Below the pieces are notes generated by a model. It ran no database searches, was not told where the DNA came from, and was given only the letters and a program-made list of their open reading frames with translations. From Streptomyces sp. YS415 (lineage in GTDB: Bacteria > Actinomycetota > Actinomycetes > Streptomycetales > Streptomycetaceae), in assembly GCF_023544665.1 (NCBI RefSeq), contig NZ_JAMJFL010000023.1, forward strand, positions 1 through 64,000: a stretch of 64,000 nt of DNA, given 5' to 3'. This document shows, piece after piece, positions 25,172-32,898 of this stretch. Numbering within the stretch: the stretch's first letter is position 1; each line of letters starts with the position of its first letter. The translations under genes were made by a program, and so were the position numbers.

Positions 25172-25969
25172 ATGGGTCAGCCGAGCAGCCGCAGCCGCAG
25201 CCGTACCTTCGAGGATCTTGTCGCCGAGGGCGCCGCCGTCCCCACCGAGGGCTGGGACTTCTCCTGGTTCGAGGGACGGGCGACGGAGGAGCGGCCGAGC
25301 TGGGGGTACGCCGTCTCCCTCGCCGAGCGGCTGGCCCGCGCCCGCGCCGCCCTCGACCTGCAGACCGGGGGCGGGGAAGTGCTCGACTTCGCCCTCGGGC
25401 GCGCGCCCAAGGCCCCTGTGCTGACGGTCGCCACCGAGGGGTGGTCGCCGAACGTCGCCAAGGCCACCGCCCTGCTCGCCCCGCGCGGCGTCGCGGTCGT
25501 CGCCTCGCCCGATGACGCCCCGCTCCCCTTCGCCGACGGCGCCTTCGACCTGGTCTCCAGCCGGCACCCCGTCCAGGCCCCCTGGCCGGAGATCGCCCGC
25601 GTGCTCGCGCCGGGCGGCACCTACTTCGCCCAGCACGTCGGCCCGCACAGCGCCTTCGAGCTCGTCGAGTACTTCCTCGGGCCGCAGCCCGACGCCGTGC
25701 GCAACGGCCGGGACCCGCGGCAGGAGCGCGTCGCCGCGGAAGCGGCCGGTCTGCGGATCGTCGAGGTGCGGGCCGAGGAGCTCCGCATGGAGTTCCACGA
25801 CATCGCCGCCGTCGTCCACTTCCTGCGCAAGGTGATCTGGATGGTCCCTGGCTTCACCGTCGAGGCGTACGAGCCGCAGCTGCGGTCCCTGCACCGGCGC
25901 ATCCAGGACGAGGGGCCCTTCGTCGCCCACAGCACCCGCCACCTCTTCGACTGCCGCAAGCCCGGCTGA
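25172..25969 (+). CDS. Class I SAM-dependent methyltransferase
   Basis: A 265-residue protein with a Rossmann-type methyltransferase fold. The SAM loop is somewhat degenerate (GGEVLDFALGRAPKAPVLTV), followed by PLPFADGAFDLVSSRHPV and EIARVLAPGGTYFAQHVG, which are motifs II and III. The substrate is unknown; small-molecule methylation is most likely. It has its own short promoter region shared with the DinB-like gene and converges on the AlkZ-like gene, whose stop abuts its own. Confidence 0.85.
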   Translation: MGQPSSRSRSRTFEDLVAEGAAVPTEGWDFSWFEGRATEERPSWGYAVSLAERLARARAALDLQTGGGEVLDFALGRAPKAPVLTVATEGWSPNVAKATALLAPRGVAVVASPDDAPLPFADGAFDLVSSRHPVQAPWPEIARVLAPGGTYFAQHVGPHSAFELVEYFLGPQPDAVRNGRDPRQERVAAEAAGLRIVEVRAEELRMEFHDIAAVVHFLRKVIWMVPGFTVEAYEPQLRSLHRRIQDEGPFVAHSTRHLFDCRKPG

Positions 25970-27121
25970 TCAGGCGTGCGGGCCCACCGTCACCTGGCTC
26001 AGCACCAACTCGGGTGCCGCCTCCAGGACTTCGCCCACCCGGCCCACCTGCTCGTCCAGTTCCCGCCGCTGCCGCGCCGTCAGGGCGCCCAGCGCCTCCA
26101 CGGTCACCGTCGTACGCCGGCCCTGCCGCCGCTGGTGCCACACCCCGGCGACCACCCCGTCCACCAGCAGCACCGGGTAGTTCCCGGCCTGCCCACCCGC
26201 CAGCGCCCTGCGGTACGCCTCGCCGGGGAACAGCGACTCCCGGGGCTGCGCGGCGATGACGTACGCGTCGAAGTACGGCAGCAGCCGCACGCCCTTCCAC
26301 TCCGGTGCCGGGAAGGACGTGTCGCCCGCCGCCACCCACGCCGGTGGTCCCTGGAGGACGACCTCCTCGATCGCCGCGTCCGTCGCCAGCCGCTCGAAGA
26401 GCCCGGCCGCCCAGCGGGCCGGTGCGGCGAGCCACTTGGCGAAGTGCGCCGGGGTCGCCGGGCCGTAGGCGCGCAGGTAGCGCAGTACGAGGGTGCGCAG
26501 CGCGTCCTGGGCGGGCAGGGGGTCGATGTGCGGCGGGCGGGTGTACGTCACCTTGCGGCCGCGCTGGGGTCCGAAGCAGAGGGCGCCGGCCTGGCCCGCC
26601 CGGTGCATGACCTGGCGCCAGCGGGGCCACATGCTTTGGAAGGCGGGCATGACCAGGTCGCCGGCCCAGGGGCCCGTGCGGGCCACGACCTCCTCGCTCA
26701 GCTCGTCGATCGTCAGGCACACCCCGTCCAGCGCGTCCCCGATCGCCGCCAGGATCTGCCGCGTCTGCTCCTCGGTGAGGCGGGCGTCGGCGGGGAAGGG
26801 GCTCGGGGCGGACGGGACCGCGGTCAGGGCGGCGGTCCACAGGGGGAGTTCCCGGGCGGGGAGCAGATGGACCGTGCCGCGCGGGCCGTGGGTCTTCACC
26901 AGCGAGCGGTCGTCCCAGAGGGCGGTGCGTACGTCCGCCCGCGTCAGTCCGGCGGACCGTACGCCGATCGACAGCTCGGCCGCGGAGAGCACCTGGGCGT
27001 GCGCGCCGAGCATCGCCGACACGAGGTCGGGGACGGCGGCGCCCTCCGGTGCCGGATTGGCCAGGAACTGTCGTTCGAGCCGCCGCGCGCTCGCCTCGTG
27101 CCAGGAGATCGTCACCGTCAT
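25970..27121 (-). CDS. Winged-helix DNA glycosylase-like protein (HTH_42 / AlkZ family)
   Basis: A 383-residue protein of three tandem winged helices, starting at ATG 27121. The family includes AlkZ and YcaQ, which excise bulky alkylated or crosslinked bases. The catalytic region reads MLGAHAQVLSAAELSIGVR, giving H41-x-Q43 where AlkZ has Q-x-Q. Other family features are LVKTHGPRGTVHLLPA and PATPAHFAKWLAAPA. It stands alone, not beside a genotoxin gene cluster, so it may be a housekeeping paralogue. Activity depends on whether His can replace the first Gln. Confidence 0.85.
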   Translation of the reverse strand: MTVTISWHEASARRLERQFLANPAPEGAAVPDLVSAMLGAHAQVLSAAELSIGVRSAGLTRADVRTALWDDRSLVKTHGPRGTVHLLPARELPLWTAALTAVPSAPSPFPADARLTEEQTRQILAAIGDALDGVCLTIDELSEEVVARTGPWAGDLVMPAFQSMWPRWRQVMHRAGQAGALCFGPQRGRKVTYTRPPHIDPLPAQDALRTLVLRYLRAYGPATPAHFAKWLAAPARWAAGLFERLATDAAIEEVVLQGPPAWVAAGDTSFPAPEWKGVRLLPYFDAYVIAAQPRESLFPGEAYRRALAGGQAGNYPVLLVDGVVAGVWHQRRQGRRTTVTVEALGALTARQRRELDEQVGRVGEVLEAAPELVLSQVTVGPHA

Positions 27122-27621
27122 AGCCCGACGGTAGAGGGGATGTAGGTCAGATTCCGTCCGCTTGGGGAGTCGGGAGCAGTGAGAGCAAATTGGGCAAATG
27201 GGGCATGTGGGGCGGTTCCGCCCTGGTATCCAAGGATTCACACCTTTTCCACATTGTTATCGCTTGCAGCTCGCGTCTCATCCGCATCTCACGTAACTTT
27301 GGACCAAGGTAATTCGCGTGAGCAAAGCTGCGCGGGCGGCACCGTGCGGTGGAGGGGGCTGCGCGGTGCCGTGCCCACCTGCGGCGGGCGGATCGCCGTA
27401 CGACCCCGCGTGAACGTCAAGCCGGCGTTCGCTGCCCGGGTCACCCTGGCGGGGGAACGGCCCGGTGGCACGCCGCGCGCGGGACATGCCCGGCGCACCC
27501 GGCCGCCTCACTCGCATCCCGGCCGAATCCCCTGGTTATCCGCTGTGTTCCGGCCATGAGCCACCCCCGAAACCCCCCGCTCGCACCCACCGCCGCGTCG
27601 CCGCCCGATTTCGGAGAGTAG

Positions 27622-27722
27622 TTGTGGCACGCCGATGCACGCAGCATCACTTACGAAGGGTTATGGTGGAAACCCCCCCTCGGGCCGGTCCGTCTCCCCC
27701 CCACGGACCGGCCCGTTTTTTT
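27622..27722 (+). ncRNA. Candidate small RNA or attenuator leader ending in a U-tailed terminator
   Basis: Two short stems, GATGC/GCATC (27634-27648) and GGGTT/AACCC (27658-27675), are followed by a C6 run and then a large terminator hairpin with a C7 loop. A short frame, ATG 27663 to TGA 27755, has GAAGGG as ribosome site and runs through the hairpin. It could be a leader peptide, or the region could be a free sRNA with C-rich segments. The 5' end is not defined. Confidence 0.45.
27681..27722 (+). terminator. Canonical intrinsic terminator
   Basis: CGGGCCGGTCCGT / ACGGACCGGCCCG is a perfect 13-bp stem around CTCCCCCCC, followed by seven T. U tails this long are uncommon in Streptomyces. It lies about 200 bases before uppS and cannot belong to the leftward AlkZ-like gene, so it ends an unrecognised rightward transcript. 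Confidence 0.88.
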
Positions 27723-27926
27723 GTCTCCGGGGCCTGCCGAGGCAGCAGGGCCTGAACGCCGCCGGAGCCTGGTCCGACCGGTCCCGCAGGTCCTGACACC
27801 CGCCCGACGTACCCTCCGCACGGCGGAGGTAGGCTCGGCGGCTGGGATCGCCGCCGGGCCGGCACCGCCCCCGGGAGCCGACCGGGGCCGCGGCCGCCCG
27901 ATCCGTACCGAGGGGCTGACAATCAC

Positions 27927-28700
27927 GTGAACCTGCGCGACAAGCTGCGCGGCCTGCTGGTCAGGCTGTACGCACGCCGGGTGGAAGGTCACCTGGACCA
28001 CGCTCAGGTGCCCAAGCACATCGGCGTCATCATGGACGGCAACCGCCGCTGGGCGAAGGCCGCGGGTTCCAGCACCGTGCACGGCCACCGGGCGGGCGCC
28101 GAGAAGATCGAGGAGTTCCTCGGCTGGTGCTCGGAGACGGACGTCGAGGTCGTCACCCTCTGGCTGCTGTCCACGGACAACTTCGACCGGCCGCAGGACG
28201 AGCTGGTCCCGCTGCTCGGGATCATCGAGGACGTCGTGCGCACCCTTGCCGCCGACGGCCGCTGGCGTGTCCACCACGTCGGCACCCGGGATCTGCTGCC
28301 GCCGCGGATGCAGAACACCCTCAAGGACGCCGAGGAGGCCACCGCGCACGTCGACGGCATACTCGTCAACGTCGCCATCGGCTACGGCGGACGCCAGGAG
28401 ATCGCCGACGCGGTGCGCTCGATGCTGCTCGACGCGGCGGACCGGGGCACCTCGCTGGAGAAGCTCGCCGACTCCGTCGACATCGACATGATCGGTCGCC
28501 ACCTCTACACCGGCGACCAGCCCGACCCCGATCTGGTCATCCGCACCAGCGGTGAGCAGCGGTTGTCCGGATTCATGCTGTGGCAGACGGCCCACTCCGA
28601 GTACTACTTCTGTGACGTGTTCTGGCCGGCCTTCCGCAGGGTCGACTTCCTGCGCGCGATGCGCGACTACGCGGCCCGCCACCGCCGTTACGGCGGCTGA
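27927..28700 (+). CDS. uppS: Isoprenyl transferase (cis-prenyltransferase, UppS family)
   Basis: A 257-residue enzyme that extends allylic diphosphates with isopentenyl diphosphate to make the polyprenyl carrier for cell-wall synthesis. It shows the family signatures GVIMDGNRRWAK (near 33-44, catalytic Asp), LWLLSTDNFDRP and DLVIRTSGEQRLSGFMLWQ. Streptomyces carries more than one such gene; this one lies upstream of phoH. The start is GTG 27927, preceded by CTGACAATCAC with no clear ribosome site, so the leader may be unusual. Confidence 0.93.
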   Translation: MNLRDKLRGLLVRLYARRVEGHLDHAQVPKHIGVIMDGNRRWAKAAGSSTVHGHRAGAEKIEEFLGWCSETDVEVVTLWLLSTDNFDRPQDELVPLLGIIEDVVRTLAADGRWRVHHVGTRDLLPPRMQNTLKDAEEATAHVDGILVNVAIGYGGRQEIADAVRSMLLDAADRGTSLEKLADSVDIDMIGRHLYTGDQPDPDLVIRTSGEQRLSGFMLWQTAHSEYYFCDVFWPAFRRVDFLRAMRDYAARHRRYGG

Positions 28701-29018
28701 GCCACGGGGCACCCGGCCGGCCCCTCTGGGGCGGAAGTAACGAGGAGTTCACCAGGGCGCCGTTCCATGCCGTGGCATGGCAGTGCTTGTTCGAGGGCAT
28801 AAGCCAAGCAGGTCGACACCCGAACCACGGGTGTCGGATCTCAGCGGACGGCACGGGGCCGTCCGCCCGGGAGGCCCTTTGCACCAGCCCGATCGTCGTG
28901 CGGTCACCGTACGGACGAAGCAGGCGAGGGCCGGTTCTCGGCCCGTGCAACGGCGCCGTCGACCGGTCCAGCTCCTCTCCGTCGCTCCCCGACCTCTTCC
29001 GAGGGGGTACGTCCTTCC
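28701..29018 (+). promoter_or_regulatory. Highly structured leader region of the PIN-PhoH gene
   Basis: This 318-base gap has no convincing gene but contains a series of perfect inverted repeats: CCATGCC/GGCATGG (28765-28780), TGCTTG/CAAGCA (28783-28809), CGACACCCG/CGGGTGTCG (28814-28836), GCGGACGGC/GCCGTCCGC (28844-28866) and GGGCCG/CGGCCC (28928-28944). A ribosome site GAGGGGG lies at 29001-29007. The arrangement suggests a folded 5' leader; the first palindrome could instead be a protein operator. No known riboswitch class was recognised. Confidence 0.5.
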
Positions 29019-30344
29019 GTGGTGACCAGCGCAAAGCGCCCCAAGCCAGACCGGCGCACTTATGTCATCGACACCAGCGTCCTGCTGGCCGACCCGCACG
29101 CCCTGAACCGCTTCGACGAGCACGAGGTCGTGCTCCCCATCGTCGTGGTCACGGAGCTGGAGGCCAAGCGGCACCATCCCGAACTCGGCTACTTCGCCCG
29201 GCAGGCGCTGCGCCTGCTCGACGAGTTCCGGGTCCGGTTCGGCCGTCTCGACGCCCCGATCCCGATCGGGGAACTGGGCGGGACGGTGCGTGTCGAGCTC
29301 AACCACTCGGACCCCAGCGTTCTGCCGACCGGCTACCGCCTGGGGGACAACGACTCCCGCATCCTCGCGGTCGCCCGCAATCTGCAGGCCGAGGGGTTCG
29401 ACGTCACCGTCGTGTCGAAGGACCTGCCGCTCAGGATCAAGGCCTCGTCCGTCGGGCTCCTCGCCGAGGAGTACCGCGCCGAACTCGCCATCACGGACTC
29501 CTCCGGCTGGACCGGAATGTCCGAACTGACTCTCTCCGGCGAGCAGGTGGACGTCCTCTTCGAGGTGGGGCACGCCCATGTGCCCGAGGCGGCGGACCTG
29601 CCGGTGCACACCGGGCTCACCATCCAGTCCGAGCGCGGCAAGGCGCTGGGCCGGGTGACGGCCGACGGCAGCGTCCGGCTGGTGCGCGGCGACCGGGAGG
29701 TCTTCGGCATCAAGGGCCGCAGCGCCGAGCAGCGCATCGCGCTCGATCTGCTGCTCGACCCGGACATCGGGATCGTGTCGATGGGCGGCCGGGCCGGCAC
29801 CGGCAAGTCGGCGCTGGCGCTGTGCGCGGGCCTGGAGGCCGTGCTGGAGCGCCGTCAGCATCAGAAGGTGATGGTCTTCCGGCCGCTGTACGCGGTGGGC
29901 GGGCAGGAGCTCGGCTATCTGCCGGGCACCGAGGCCGAGAAGATGAGCCCCTGGGCGCAGGCGGTCTTCGACACGCTGTCCGCGGTCACCAGCCGCGAGG
30001 TCATCGAGGAGGTCACCGCCCGCGGCATGCTGGAGGTCCTGCCGCTCACCCACATCCGCGGCCGCTCGCTGCACGACGCGTTCGTGATCGTGGACGAGGC
30101 GCAGTCGCTGGAGCGGAACGTCCTGCTGACCGTTCTGTCCAGAATCGGCGCCAATTCGCGGGTGGTTCTGACCCACGACGTGGCCCAGCGGGACAATCTC
30201 CGGGTCGGGCGCTACGACGGCGTCGTCGCCGTCGTGGAGAAACTGAAGGGCCATCCGCTCTTCGCCCATGTCACCCTGAACCGGTCCGAGAGGTCCCAGA
30301 TCGCCGCCCTTGTGACCGAAATGCTGGAGGACGGACACATCTGA
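29019..30344 (+). CDS. phoH: PIN domain-PhoH ATPase fusion (PhoH2-type)
   Basis: A 441-residue protein. Residues ~12-140 are a PIN nuclease domain with the acidic residues TYVIDTSVLLAD, VVTELEAKRHHPE and LGDNDSRILAVARNL. Residues ~240-441 are a PhoH ATPase with Walker A GRAGTGKSAL (near 256) and FVIVDEAQSLERN. PhoH2 proteins unwind and cut RNA. Starts are GTG 29019 or 29022. It is preceded by a structured leader and followed by a 13-bp hairpin, so it is probably transcribed alone. Confidence 0.92.
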   Translation: MVTSAKRPKPDRRTYVIDTSVLLADPHALNRFDEHEVVLPIVVVTELEAKRHHPELGYFARQALRLLDEFRVRFGRLDAPIPIGELGGTVRVELNHSDPSVLPTGYRLGDNDSRILAVARNLQAEGFDVTVVSKDLPLRIKASSVGLLAEEYRAELAITDSSGWTGMSELTLSGEQVDVLFEVGHAHVPEAADLPVHTGLTIQSERGKALGRVTADGSVRLVRGDREVFGIKGRSAEQRIALDLLLDPDIGIVSMGGRAGTGKSALALCAGLEAVLERRQHQKVMVFRPLYAVGGQELGYLPGTEAEKMSPWAQAVFDTLSAVTSREVIEEVTARGMLEVLPLTHIRGRSLHDAFVIVDEAQSLERNVLLTVLSRIGANSRVVLTHDVAQRDNLRVGRYDGVVAVVEKLKGHPLFAHVTLNRSERSQIAALVTEMLEDGHI

Positions 30345-30391
30345 CCCGAGACCGCCCCGAGTGCTCAACTTGAGGTAGTTACCCGTCAGTT

Positions 30392-30433
30392 GGCGCCGTC
30401 CGGCAAAGGCCGAGAGCCTAGCCGGGCGGCGCC
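30392..30433 (+). terminator. Hairpin terminator after phoH
   Basis: GGCGCCGTCCGGC (30392-30404) pairs with GCCGGGCGGCGCC (30421-30433) over 13 positions with one G-T pair; the loop is 16 bases. It lies 47 bases after the phoH stop and has no U tail. Confidence 0.7.
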
Positions 30434-30476
30434 TTCGCGTGTGGACGTTTCCCGGAACTCCCCGGGGTGAAGGGGA

Positions 30477-30490
30477 TGTGAGCTTTCACA
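30477..30490. promoter_or_regulatory. TGTGA-N4-TCACA palindrome
   Basis: A CRP-like half-site pair with a four-base instead of a six-base centre, 284 bases before the transglycosylase start. Streptomyces Crp sites use GTG...CAC arms, so this could be a variant site, but the short spacing makes it uncertain. Confidence 0.3.
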
Positions 30491-30773
30491 CGCAACACAG
30501 AATTGCCTCACCGCGTCCGCGTACGGCAGAGTCTCCTTCCTGTCAGGCCCCGCATACGGCACACCTGTACCCACAGAGGTACGGAACCCCGTGAGGAACA
30601 CCGCCAACTCCATAGCGTCGCCGTATGCCGCCCGCGCACCACGCGGCGCTCCCCGCGAGGGAGTTGCCCACCGGGCCCGCGCCTCCCGTGACCGCGCAGT
30701 TGGGAGGCCAGTGACAGGGGCACGATTGCGTCCGCCAGGGTCACCGAAGCGGGCGATGCTGGAAGGAAACCGT

Positions 30774-31475
30774 GTGAGCCGGATCTCGGTCCGGGGATTC
30801 GCAGTGGTCTCGGCCACCGCGGTCACCGCCGTCGGAAGCGTTGTCGGCGTTGCCTCGGGCAGCACCGCGCAGAACAACGACGCCGAAGCGACGGCAGCCG
30901 ACGCCACGCTCCTCGCGGACATACCCACGGGCCACCAGGCCCAGGTACAGACCGCCTCCCTGACGCAGCAGGCGACCGTCCAGGCGATCGCCGCCGACAC
31001 GAGCGCCAAGAAGGACGCGGAGGAAGCGGCCCGCAGGGCCGCCGCCCAGACCGCGATCGAGAAGAAGGAAGCTGCTGAGAAGGCGGCAAAGGCGGCGAAG
31101 GCGGCCGAGGAAGCCAAGGAGCGCGAAGCGGCCGAGGCGAAGGCCTCCCGGTCCTCCTCCAGCTTCCCCGTGCAGAGCTCCTACACCATCGCGCAGATCC
31201 AGGCGATGGCGCAGTCGATGGTGCCGTCCGGCCAGTACCAGTGCTTCAGCAACATCGTGGACCACGAGTCCGACTGGAACTACAAGGCCGTGAACCCCTC
31301 CTCCGGCGCCTACGGTCTCTTCCAGGCCCTGCCGGCCGGCAAGTACGCCTCCGCCGGCGCCGACTGGCAGACCAACCCGGCCACCCAGATCAAGTGGGGC
31401 CTCAACTACATGAACGAGCGGTACGGCAGCCCGTGCGACGCCTGGTCGTTCTGGCAGGCGAACCACTGGTACTAG
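30774..31475 (+). CDS. Secreted lysozyme-like transglycosylase (SLT fold)
   Basis: A 233-residue exported protein starting at GTG 30774, seven bases after GGAAGGA. A signal peptide (VSRISVRGFAVVSATAVTAV) is followed by an alanine-lysine-glutamate coiled coil (about 80-125) and a C-terminal lysozyme-like domain (QCFSNIVDHESDWNYKAVNP, SGAYGLFQALPAGKYA), with the catalytic Glu in HESDWN. It should cut peptidoglycan glycan strands outside the cell. A 14-bp hairpin follows 23 bases after the stop. ATG 30756 is a possible longer start. Confidence 0.9.
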   Translation: MSRISVRGFAVVSATAVTAVGSVVGVASGSTAQNNDAEATAADATLLADIPTGHQAQVQTASLTQQATVQAIAADTSAKKDAEEAARRAAAQTAIEKKEAAEKAAKAAKAAEEAKEREAAEAKASRSSSSFPVQSSYTIAQIQAMAQSMVPSGQYQCFSNIVDHESDWNYKAVNPSSGAYGLFQALPAGKYASAGADWQTNPATQIKWGLNYMNERYGSPCDAWSFWQANHWY

Positions 31476-31497
31476 AGCATCCGCCGCTCAACCTCGC

Positions 31498-31530
31498 ACA
31501 GCCCTTCACCGTCCTACGGTGAGGGGCTGT
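31498..31530 (+). terminator. Hairpin terminator after the transglycosylase gene
   Basis: ACAGCCCTTCACCG pairs with CGGTGAGGGGCTGT over 14 positions with one G-T pair, loop TCCTA. It sits between the transglycosylase and permease genes. Confidence 0.8.
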
Positions 31531-31599
31531 CGCCATGTACGGTCGGACCGGACGACTCCGGGGGGAGTGGTGGGGAGAGACGGGGGAAGAGGACGGATC

Positions 31600-32892
31600 A
31601 TGTCGCGAGTGCCAGGGTGGATCGGTCGGCTCGGCGCCGGACTGACCCGGATGGGAGACCGGTTGGACGAGCGCCGTGCGGAGGTGCAGCGCGAGAGCGC
31701 CGACTCCCCGCCCGCGTCCGCGCCTTCCCCCGCCGGCAAGGTGCCGCCGCCCACTGAGCCCGCGCCCGCCGTGGTGCGTCCGGATCCCGCGCTGGCCGTG
31801 CCGTGGGGCGTACGGGTCGCCGCCGAGGCCGGCTGGCGGCTGCTGGTGCTGGCCGGCACCGTGTGGGTGCTGATGCGGGTCATCAGCGCCGTACAGCTGG
31901 TCGTGCTGGCGTTCGTGGCCGCGCTGTTGATGACGGCGCTGCTGCAGCCCACGGTGGCACGGCTGCGCCGGGTCGGCGTTCCCCAGGGCCTGGCGACCGC
32001 GCTCACGGCGATCCTGGGCTTCGTGGTGATGGGCCTGATCGGCTGGTTCGTCACCTGGCAGGTCATGGAGAACATCGACAACCTCTCCGACCAGGTCCAG
32101 GACGGCATCGACGAGCTGCGCGACTGGCTGCTGAACAGCCCCTTCCACGTCACCGACAAGCAGATCAACGACATCGCGGAGAACCTGCGCGACGCGGTCG
32201 GCGCCAACACCGACGAGATCACCTCGGCGGGCCTGGAGGGCGTCACCGTCATCGTCGAGGCGCTGACCGGCATACTGCTGGCGGCCTTCTCGACGCTCTT
32301 CCTGCTCTACGACGGCAAGCGGATCTGGGAGTGGTCGCTGCGGCTGGTGCCCGCGGCGGCCCGGCCGGGGGTGGCGGGCGCGGGCCCGGCCGCGTGGCGG
32401 ACGCTCACGGCGTACGTGCGCGGCACGGTGATAGTGGCCCTGATCGACGCCGTGTTCATCGGCATCGGGATCTACTTCCTCGATGTGCCGATGGCCGTCC
32501 CGCTGGCCGTCTTCATCTTCCTGTTCTCCTTCATCCCGCTCGTCGGCGCGGTGGCCTCCGGCGCGCTGGCGGTCGTGGTGGCGCTGGTGACGCAGGGCGT
32601 GTTCACGGCGGTGATGGTCCTGGTGGTCGTGCTCGCGGTGCAGCAGATCGAGGGGCACATCCTCCAGCCGTTCATCCTCGGCCGCGCGGTCCAGGTCCAC
32701 CCGCTCGCGGTGGTCCTGGCGGTCGCGACCGGCGGCCTGGTCGCGGGCATCGGCGGCGCGGTGGTGGCGGTGCCGCTGGTGGCGGTCACCAACACGGTGG
32801 TGGGCTATCTGAAGAGGTACGCGCAGGAGAGCCCGCCGGTGGTGCCGGACGCCGAAGGCCCCGTCCACGAAGGTGAACGGGGCCCGGAATGA
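31600..32892 (+). CDS. AI-2E family (PF01594) membrane permease
   Basis: A 430-residue membrane protein. A proline-rich cytoplasmic head (about 1-65) is followed by seven or eight helices in the AI-2E/UPF0118 arrangement: LLVLAGTVWVLMRVISAVQL, a long extracellular-type stretch (~135-205), then VALIDAVFIGIGIYFLDVPM and IFLFSFIPLVGAVASGALAV. The family exports diverse small molecules or ions; some members are Na+/H+ antiporters. AAGAGGA precedes ATG 31600. It converges on ahpD. Confidence 0.9.
   Translation: MSRVPGWIGRLGAGLTRMGDRLDERRAEVQRESADSPPASAPSPAGKVPPPTEPAPAVVRPDPALAVPWGVRVAAEAGWRLLVLAGTVWVLMRVISAVQLVVLAFVAALLMTALLQPTVARLRRVGVPQGLATALTAILGFVVMGLIGWFVTWQVMENIDNLSDQVQDGIDELRDWLLNSPFHVTDKQINDIAENLRDAVGANTDEITSAGLEGVTVIVEALTGILLAAFSTLFLLYDGKRIWEWSLRLVPAAARPGVAGAGPAAWRTLTAYVRGTVIVALIDAVFIGIGIYFLDVPMAVPLAVFIFLFSFIPLVGAVASGALAVVVALVTQGVFTAVMVLVVVLAVQQIEGHILQPFILGRAVQVHPLAVVLAVATGGLVAGIGGAVVAVPLVAVTNTVVGYLKRYAQESPPVVPDAEGPVHEGERGPE
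32857..32884. terminator. Hairpin between the convergent permease and ahpD genes
   Basis: GGCCCCGT/ACGGGGCC (8 bp) with a small inner CAC/GTG stem, lying in the last codons of the permease gene and seven bases before the end of ahpD. It can serve both directions. Confidence 0.5.
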
Positions 32893-32898
32893 CCTGGC

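Larger units (their letters stand above)
27122..27926. other. 805-base non-coding region upstream of uppS
   Basis: The left part (27180-27330) is unusually A/T-rich for this genome and looks like a promoter zone; GGGCGGTTCCGCCC (27208-27221) is a perfect palindrome there. A chain of small overlapping frames runs from GTG 27318 to 27621, with weak coding bias. A canonical terminator lies at 27681-27722. The last 200 bases lead into uppS without a clear ribosome site. Confidence 0.6.
30345..30773. other. 429-base region between phoH and the transglycosylase gene
   Basis: It holds the phoH terminator hairpin, a TGTGA-N4-TCACA palindrome and, further right, GTACC/GGTAC around 30570. No gene is supported. 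The conserved actinobacterial ydaO (c-di-AMP) riboswitch, which often precedes wall-hydrolase genes, was looked for and not recognised. The ribosome site GGAAGGA for the next gene ends the region. Confidence 0.5.

Noticed and set aside
27179..27559. A 126-codon gene upstream of uppS
   Set aside because: Codon third positions lack the expected G/C bias and the start lies in a promoter-like A/T-rich stretch.
27622..27722. Assignment as a true 6C small RNA
   Set aside because: Only one hairpin has the C-rich loop; the other C run lies beside, not inside, a stem. Kept as an unclassified RNA candidate.
30345..30773. ydaO (c-di-AMP) riboswitch before the transglycosylase gene
   Set aside because: The conserved sequence blocks of that class could not be found in the region.
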